Below are positions 13,797-18,029 of a DNA stretch of 18,029 nt, piece by piece (the first letter of the stretch is position 1; every line of letters starts with the position of its first letter). This stretch comes from Methanocorpusculum sp. (lineage in GTDB: Archaea > Halobacteriota > Methanomicrobia > Methanomicrobiales > Methanocorpusculaceae), in NCBI GenBank assembly GCA_029987245.1, contig DALTWG010000039.1:1-18029 (forward strand), in the 5' to 3' direction. The notes below the pieces were generated by a model. The model made no database searches. It worked only from the letters and a program-made list of their open reading frames with translations, and was not told the origin of the DNA. Made by a program: the position numbers and the translations under genes.

Positions 13797-15005
13797 ATGC
13801 TGATTTCACGCGAAGGATATCTGCAGAAACTTCTGCAGAAAAAAGACAAAGATATTATCAAAATTATAACCGGCGTCAGACGCTGCGGCAAATCGACGCT
13901 TCTTTTCCAGCTGTATTATCAGAAACTGCTTGACCTCGGCGTACCTAAAGACCATATCATCAGAATTGCCCTGGACAATATCCGGTTTGAAAAACTCACC
14001 GATGTTCACGCGCTTTACCGCTATGTGAAAAAACAGATTAAAGATGATGGGCGTTATTACCTCTTTATCGATGAAATCCAGCTTGCAGACCGGTTTGAAG
14101 ATGCGGTAAACGGCATCAAAAATGATTTTAATGTCGATATTTACATAACCGGCTCAAATTCAAAATTCCTCTCAAAAGACATTAATACCACATTTCGGGG
14201 ACGGGGAATCGAAATCCATGTTATGCCGCTTTCTTTTGCAGAGTATTACAGCCATACCGGCGGCGATAAACGAAAAGCATTCAACGAATATCTGCTCTAC
14301 GGCGGAATGCCCTATTGCCTGCAGCTCGACTCCGCCGGCGAAAAAGCTGAGTATCTTGCCATGATGAATGAAACCGTGGTCTTGAATGACATCATAGAAC
14401 GCTACCATATCAGAAATGCCGCGGCATTCGGGGCAGTTGTTTCGCTGGTCCTCTCTTCAGTCGGTTCCTATGTTTCGGCAAAAAAGATAGCCGATACGCT
14501 GCAAAGCAGTCAGACGCCGGTTGACCATAAAACCGTTTCATGCTATCTGGACTACCTCTGCGACGCATTTTTATTTTACCGCGCGGTACGCTTCGATTTG
14601 CGGGGAAAAGCCTATCTGAAAACGCTGCATAAGTATTATGCCTGTGACATGGGGATGCGCAATTCCGCGCTCGGGTTCCGGCAGATAGAGCCGACGCATG
14701 CAATCGAAAATCTGGTATATCTGGAATTGAAACGCCGCGGATTTATGGTTGATATCGGTATCAACCGGGACAAAGAGATAGATTTCGTGGCGCGAAGTCC
14801 GGTAAATCTGTACTATATCCAGGTTTCTTATTCGGTTATTGACCCGTGTGTGCTGGAGTGTGAAGCGTCGGCATTCCGGGGGTTGGATGACGGGTATCAG
14901 AAAATTATTCTGACGATGGATGAGGATTTGTTTGTTCTTCTGGAGGGCGGCTACCGGAAAATGAATCTGATAGATTTCCTGCTGGATGAAAAGGCGCTGC
15001 AGTAA
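13797..15005 (+). CDS. AAA-type ATPase with DUF4143-like C-terminal domain
   Basis: A 402-residue P-loop ATPase of the widespread but poorly understood ATPase/DUF4143 family found in archaea and anaerobic bacteria. Walker A is GVRRCGKST (26-34), Walker B is YLFIDEIQ (88-95), and the sensor-like strand is YITGSNS (116-122), followed by arginines in FRGRG near 133-137. The C-terminal part contains E304 and E310 in HAIENLVYLELKRRG, D329 in KEIDFVA and Q342 in YYIQVSY. This resembles a PD-(D/E)xK nuclease-like core with the usual lysine replaced, so nuclease activity is doubtful. Function is unknown; roles in DNA transactions or mobile-element defence have been suggested. It stands alone behind a strong inverted repeat and has no clear Shine-Dalgarno. 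Confidence 0.85.
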   Translation: MLISREGYLQKLLQKKDKDIIKIITGVRRCGKSTLLFQLYYQKLLDLGVPKDHIIRIALDNIRFEKLTDVHALYRYVKKQIKDDGRYYLFIDEIQLADRFEDAVNGIKNDFNVDIYITGSNSKFLSKDINTTFRGRGIEIHVMPLSFAEYYSHTGGDKRKAFNEYLLYGGMPYCLQLDSAGEKAEYLAMMNETVVLNDIIERYHIRNAAAFGAVVSLVLSSVGSYVSAKKIADTLQSSQTPVDHKTVSCYLDYLCDAFLFYRAVRFDLRGKAYLKTLHKYYACDMGMRNSALGFRQIEPTHAIENLVYLELKRRGFMVDIGINRDKEIDFVARSPVNLYYIQVSYSVIDPCVLECEASAFRGLDDGYQKIILTMDEDLFVLLEGGYRKMNLIDFLLDEKALQ

Positions 15006-15016
15006 AATGCCGGGTC

Positions 15017-15032
15017 GCACGGAAAACCGTGC
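15017..15032. terminator. Hairpin GCACGG-AAAA-CCGTGC downstream of the ATPase gene
   Basis: A perfect 6-bp stem with an AAAA loop starts 12 bases after the ATPase stop. The following ~45 bases contain further short complementary pairs, such as CTCC/GGAG around 15064-15078. It is probably part of the 3' region of the rightward transcript. Confidence 0.45.
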
Positions 15033-15080
15033 TCCACTCTTCGGCGAACCGCCTCAGAGCAGTCCTCCGTTTCGGGAGAT

Positions 15081-15104
15081 AAAAAAAAGGCGAAAAAAGA
15101 AAAA
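15081..15104 (-). terminator. Multiple T-runs after alaS
   Basis: On the minus strand the alaS TAA is followed by runs of five, six and eight T's separated by C or CGCC. Several consecutive T-runs are the typical form of efficient archaeal termination. Confidence 0.6.
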
Positions 15105-17843
15105 TTATAAGCCTGCGCGGATGACCTCATCCGCCTTTGCAAGCGCCTTTGCGATACCTGCCGCATCACAGCCCGCGCCCTGCGCCAGATTCGGCTTACC
15201 GCCGCCTTTGCCGCCTACTTCGGCGCAGACCGCAGAAACTAATTTTCCTGCATGGACTTTGTCGCATCCGGAAGCTGCGACAACCCCGATGCCGTCAGCC
15301 GTCGTTATAAGAACAGCAACACCGCCGCGGGCAGCGACCGCGCCTGCGACCGTAACCAGCTCCTTGCGGGAAACATCAACCTGCTTGATGACAACCTCAA
15401 CGCCGTTGATGTCAACGCCCTCGAGCCGGGAGAGTTCCAGTTCGGCAATCTTGGACCGCAGTTTTTCAATCTCCTTTCTCTGCTCCTTCCATTCGCTAAA
15501 GAACCGCGCAACAGACCCCGGAAGGTTTTCCGTCTGGACCGAAAGCGTCTCCGCCGAAGTGTTTAACAACCCCTGGATGTGCTGCATCGCATCAAGCGCT
15601 GCAAATCCGCAGGCGAATTCAATACGCTCGACACCGTCCTGGATGTGTTCCAGGCGCAGCAGTTTGATTGGGCCGATTTCGCCCGTGCTCTGGCAGTGCG
15701 TACCGGCGCAGGCCTCGATTTCCGCGCCCATTCTGACAATACGCAGCTCCTTTCCCGGCGGAACACCGCCCTGATACAGGGCAAACCCGAACTTCTGCTC
15801 GGCGGTAACACGCGGCTCGAATTTAATCATGACCGGGAGATTTTCCATCACAAGCTTGTTTGCCTCAACCTCAATCTGCTTCATCTCGTCATCCGTGATG
15901 TGCGTGAAATGTCTGATGTCCACACGGCCGGAATCAACCGCAAGCTGCGAGCCCGCCTGGTGAATATGCGGACCGAGAACCTCTTTTGCCGCGCGGAGAA
16001 TTACGTGGGTTCCGGAGTGATGGCGCATTAACGCCCAGCGCCTGTCTTCGTCAACCTTTCCTTTGATGTGGTCGCCCTTATGGAGCGAGTTTTCCCGTAC
16101 TTTGTGTAAAATAACGCCGTTTGCCGATTTGGAGACGGCTTCGACGCGGACCATGTTCGTCTTGGCAATGAGCATTCCCGTATCTGAGGGCTGACCTCCG
16201 CCTTCCGGATAGAACAACGTTGCATCCAAGACAACATATTCGTCGAATACGTCAAGCACTTCCGCATCGAATTCCATGTCGGTCGGGCGCTCATAGTAGA
16301 GTTTGCGGGTTTGGGGCAGAACCTCGAGGTGTGCGGTGTATTTTGCAAGCGGTGATACCGGTTTTTCACCCTCGTTTTCGGAGTGCATATCCGCGATCTG
16401 GGAATCGAAATCGTCCGGGATTTCAAATTTCGCACCGGTCTGGGAGAGGATTTTGCCCATTAACTCCACCGGGATGCCGTGGGAGTCGTACAAGGTAATT
16501 AACTCTTCCAGGGGCACCGGCTGGTTCTTCTTGGCATAGTTCTGGCCGAGACGCTGGACCGTGCGGGTACCGCGCTCGATGGTTGCATCGTATTTTTCAA
16601 CCTCGCGGGCGATAATATCGCGTACAATCGAGGGTTCCTGCTCGAATTTGTCAAGACCGATGGTCTCCATCTGGGAAACGACCAGGTCGCCGAGGTCGGC
16701 ATCGACCTTTGCTTCCTGCATCATCCGGATTGCGCGGCGGAGGACAAGCCGCGCAAGGTATCCTTCTCTGACATTGGACGGGACAATCAAGTCGCCGAGC
16801 ATATAGGCAAGACATCTTGTGTGGTCGCAGAGGGCGTAGATATTTTCCATCGGCACAATGATATCTTCGAGTTTGCCGACGGAAATGCCGGTCGCATCAG
16901 CCACCTGGCTGCGCAGCTCGGAGATTTTTTCGCCGCGGATATCCATCAGGCCGGCGAATTTTGCGTTGAGACCTAAGATGCGTTCGATTTCCGGATTGTC
17001 GAGGTAGTCTTCCATTCCCGAGGCGTTCAGCAGTTTTGGAATCATTTCGGGGAAGACGGCGTCATAGGCGGTCGGCGTTCCCTGGGATGCCCAGGCAAAT
17101 CTTTCAAGGCCGTAGCCGGTATCGACAATGCGCAGCGGCATCTCGTAGTAGTCTTTGCCGTCAATCATAACCTGCGGTTTGCCGGAGTTTTTGCGCGAGA
17201 GGTTCATGAAGACGAGTGTTGCGACTTCAAGACCGCCCATTAAAACCTCAACCGAGGCGCCGGCATTTCCGCCGCCGAACCAGGGGTTTTCCTTGAAGGT
17301 AAGGTTCTGGATGTTGCCGCCGATGGATTCGACAAATCCTGCGCAGAGTTCAAGGCAGCGGTCTTTCCAGTAGACCGGGGCGTCGTCGGTGTTGAAGGCA
17401 TGGTGTGCCATCATCTCGAAGCAGGTGAAGTGTCTTCCGGAACGGCCGACGTTGTCCAAATCATTTAAGCGGATGCACGGCTGGGAGATGGTTAAGGGGT
17501 TTGCCGGCGGGGGGCAGGTGCCGCTGGTTACAAACGGCTGGAAGTCGGCAATCGATGCGATGGTTAAGTAGATGTCGTCTCTCCAGCGGGCTGCAACCGG
17601 GTAGCGGTTGATGCGGGTATGTCCGTTTCTTTCATAGTAGGAAAGGTAGGCCTCGCGCATTTCGGCGACGCTGTGTTTTTTAAACATCGGATTGCCGATA
17701 AACTGGTACGGCTCGCAGGGGGCGTCGCCGCACACTTCTCTGGACGGGTCAAGGGTCCAGAACGGGCTGCCGCATTTTTTACAAATCTTGCGGACGTAGC
17801 CGTTTTCTTTGAAAAAGTCCAACTGGTATTCTTCTTCTAACAA
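15105..17843 (-). CDS. alaS: Alanyl-tRNA synthetase, archaeal type
   Basis: A 912-residue class II synthetase that charges tRNA-Ala. It begins with an archaeal-specific element containing C21, C24, C38 and C43, a probable zinc site. The aminoacylation core includes RINRYPVAARWRDDIYLTIASI (78-99), SGRHFTCFEM (135-144) and DTGYGLERFAW (241-251). The editing domain has H609-x3-H613 (HSGTH) and C712-x3-H716 (CAGTH), the metal ligands that clear mischarged serine and glycine. A coiled-coil stretch near 785-806 leads to the C-Ala domain with GGKGGGKPNLAQGAG (877-891). The start is TTG, supported by AAAAGGAGGA ending eight bases upstream; the next in-frame ATG (residue 53) would remove the zinc site. 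Length is typical. Confidence 0.97.
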   Translation of the reverse strand: MLEEEYQLDFFKENGYVRKICKKCGSPFWTLDPSREVCGDAPCEPYQFIGNPMFKKHSVAEMREAYLSYYERNGHTRINRYPVAARWRDDIYLTIASIADFQPFVTSGTCPPPANPLTISQPCIRLNDLDNVGRSGRHFTCFEMMAHHAFNTDDAPVYWKDRCLELCAGFVESIGGNIQNLTFKENPWFGGGNAGASVEVLMGGLEVATLVFMNLSRKNSGKPQVMIDGKDYYEMPLRIVDTGYGLERFAWASQGTPTAYDAVFPEMIPKLLNASGMEDYLDNPEIERILGLNAKFAGLMDIRGEKISELRSQVADATGISVGKLEDIIVPMENIYALCDHTRCLAYMLGDLIVPSNVREGYLARLVLRRAIRMMQEAKVDADLGDLVVSQMETIGLDKFEQEPSIVRDIIAREVEKYDATIERGTRTVQRLGQNYAKKNQPVPLEELITLYDSHGIPVELMGKILSQTGAKFEIPDDFDSQIADMHSENEGEKPVSPLAKYTAHLEVLPQTRKLYYERPTDMEFDAEVLDVFDEYVVLDATLFYPEGGGQPSDTGMLIAKTNMVRVEAVSKSANGVILHKVRENSLHKGDHIKGKVDEDRRWALMRHHSGTHVILRAAKEVLGPHIHQAGSQLAVDSGRVDIRHFTHITDDEMKQIEVEANKLVMENLPVMIKFEPRVTAEQKFGFALYQGGVPPGKELRIVRMGAEIEACAGTHCQSTGEIGPIKLLRLEHIQDGVERIEFACGFAALDAMQHIQGLLNTSAETLSVQTENLPGSVARFFSEWKEQRKEIEKLRSKIAELELSRLEGVDINGVEVVIKQVDVSRKELVTVAGAVAARGGVAVLITTADGIGVVAASGCDKVHAGKLVSAVCAEVGGKGGGKPNLAQGAGCDAAGIAKALAKADEVIRAGL

Positions 17844-17850
17844 GAGTTTG

Positions 17851-17857
17851 TCCTCCT
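17851..17857 (-). promoter_or_regulatory. Shine-Dalgarno that fixes the TTG start of alaS
   Basis: On the minus strand AGGAGGA lies seven to eight bases before TTG at 17841-17843. No ATG or GTG is available nearby in frame, so this site decides the start. Confidence 0.75.
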
Positions 17858-17892
17858 TTTGTTAAGACTGCTTACATATTCGTTTGATAGAG

Positions 17893-17898
17893 ATATAT
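17893..17898. promoter_or_regulatory. Symmetrical TATA box, possibly serving both directions
   Basis: ATATAT reads the same on both strands. Leftward, it would start an alaS transcript near 17868 with a ~25-base leader containing the Shine-Dalgarno. Rightward, it would start near 17922, just at the ATG at 17925. Use in both directions is inferred from spacing only. Confidence 0.35.
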
Positions 17899-17924
17899 GG
17901 TTATTGATTGGAGAGGTACGAGTC

Positions 17925-17984
17925 ATGCGCTCAGATACTAAGAGGACGGGATTTTTTCGGGAATTCCATACATCGATGTTATGA
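17925..17984 (+). other. Possible 19-codon leader reading frame
   Basis: ATG at 17925 opens a 19-codon frame that ends at TGA (17982-17984). GGAGAGG lies about ten bases upstream, and a TATA-like box lies at the right distance for a start next to the ATG. The second half of the frame is inside a hairpin followed by T's. This resembles an attenuated leader or a short RNA, but such a small frame can arise by chance and no function is claimed. Confidence 0.25.
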
Positions 17985-18000
17985 ATTCCCGAACTTTTTG
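17956..18000 (+). terminator. Long imperfect palindrome followed by T5
   Basis: TTCGGGAATTC (17956-17966) and GAATTCCCGAA (17983-17993) are exact reverse complements. The centre adds ACATCGATGT, itself a palindrome, with a three-base mismatch on each side. CTTTTTG follows on the plus strand. It could terminate or attenuate a rightward transcript, or be a protein-binding site. Confidence 0.5.
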
Positions 18001-18029
18001 TTCTCGTTCAATGTGGACCGGCAAAAAAC

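Noticed and set aside
14986..15774. 262-codon plus-strand frame over the end of alaS
   Set aside because: It is Ser/Pro/Ala-rich low-complexity sequence opposite the conserved C-Ala and editing regions of AlaRS, with no independent support.
1..18029. tRNA, rRNA or insertion-sequence elements
   Set aside because: I saw no cloverleaf-like or rRNA-like sequence, no transposase and no terminal inverted repeats with target duplication. A tRNA and IS search would settle this.

Overview
The window looks like a chromosomal segment of a methanogenic archaeon, most likely Methanomicrobiales and possibly close to Methanocorpusculum. The evidence is an archaeal histone, an archaeal-type alanyl-tRNA synthetase with an N-terminal four-cysteine element, an AK6/Fap7-type adenylate kinase, a cell-surface protein with a C-terminal membrane anchor ending in RRK, a membrane-anchored winged-helix regulator, and promoters made of TATA boxes about 25 nt upstream of near-leaderless starts. 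The genus is inferred from recall of these families, not from a search.

Layout. Positions 1-336 are non-coding and unusual: six TTTTCGTG copies, a small hairpin, two tandem 29-bp units and a switch from G/T-rich to A/C-rich sequence. Positions 337-3646 (+) hold four overlapping genes: acetylornithine aminotransferase (argD), histidinol-phosphate aminotransferase (hisC), an AK6-type adenylate kinase and a CDP-alcohol phosphatidyltransferase. Positions 3665-8675 (-) hold, in transcription order, a lysine-tailed histone, a secreted beta-propeller-like surface protein, a protein with two HD/HD-GYP domains, and a DMT-type transporter fused to a second large membrane domain.

Positions 8810-12982 (+) form a redox region. 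An aldo/keto reductase-like protein with two C-terminal [4Fe-4S] motifs is followed by NuoE-, NuoF- and NuoG-like subunits resembling HndA/HndC/HndD or HydC/HydB/HydA of NAD(P)-linked hydrogenases. The third subunit stops before any catalytic H-cluster domain, so the trio is a diaphorase and electron-wiring module whose partner is not in the window. Positions 13043-15005 (+) hold a membrane-anchored winged-helix regulator and an AAA-type ATPase with a DUF4143-like C-terminus, separated by a perfect 14-bp inverted repeat. Positions 15105-17843 (-) are alaS, which starts at TTG behind a strong Shine-Dalgarno sequence. The last 186 bases hold an apparently shared TATA box, a very short rightward reading frame, and a hairpin followed by T's.

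How the genes fit together. The first operon combines amino-acid biosynthesis with housekeeping and lipid enzymes. The NuoEFG-like trio would move electrons between NAD(P)H, FMN and ferredoxin-like clusters, and the neighbouring ferredoxin-type AKR is a plausible but unproven associate. The points most worth following up are the headless NuoEFG/Hnd module, the tailed histone, the tandem HD/HD-GYP protein in an archaeon, and the fused transporter.
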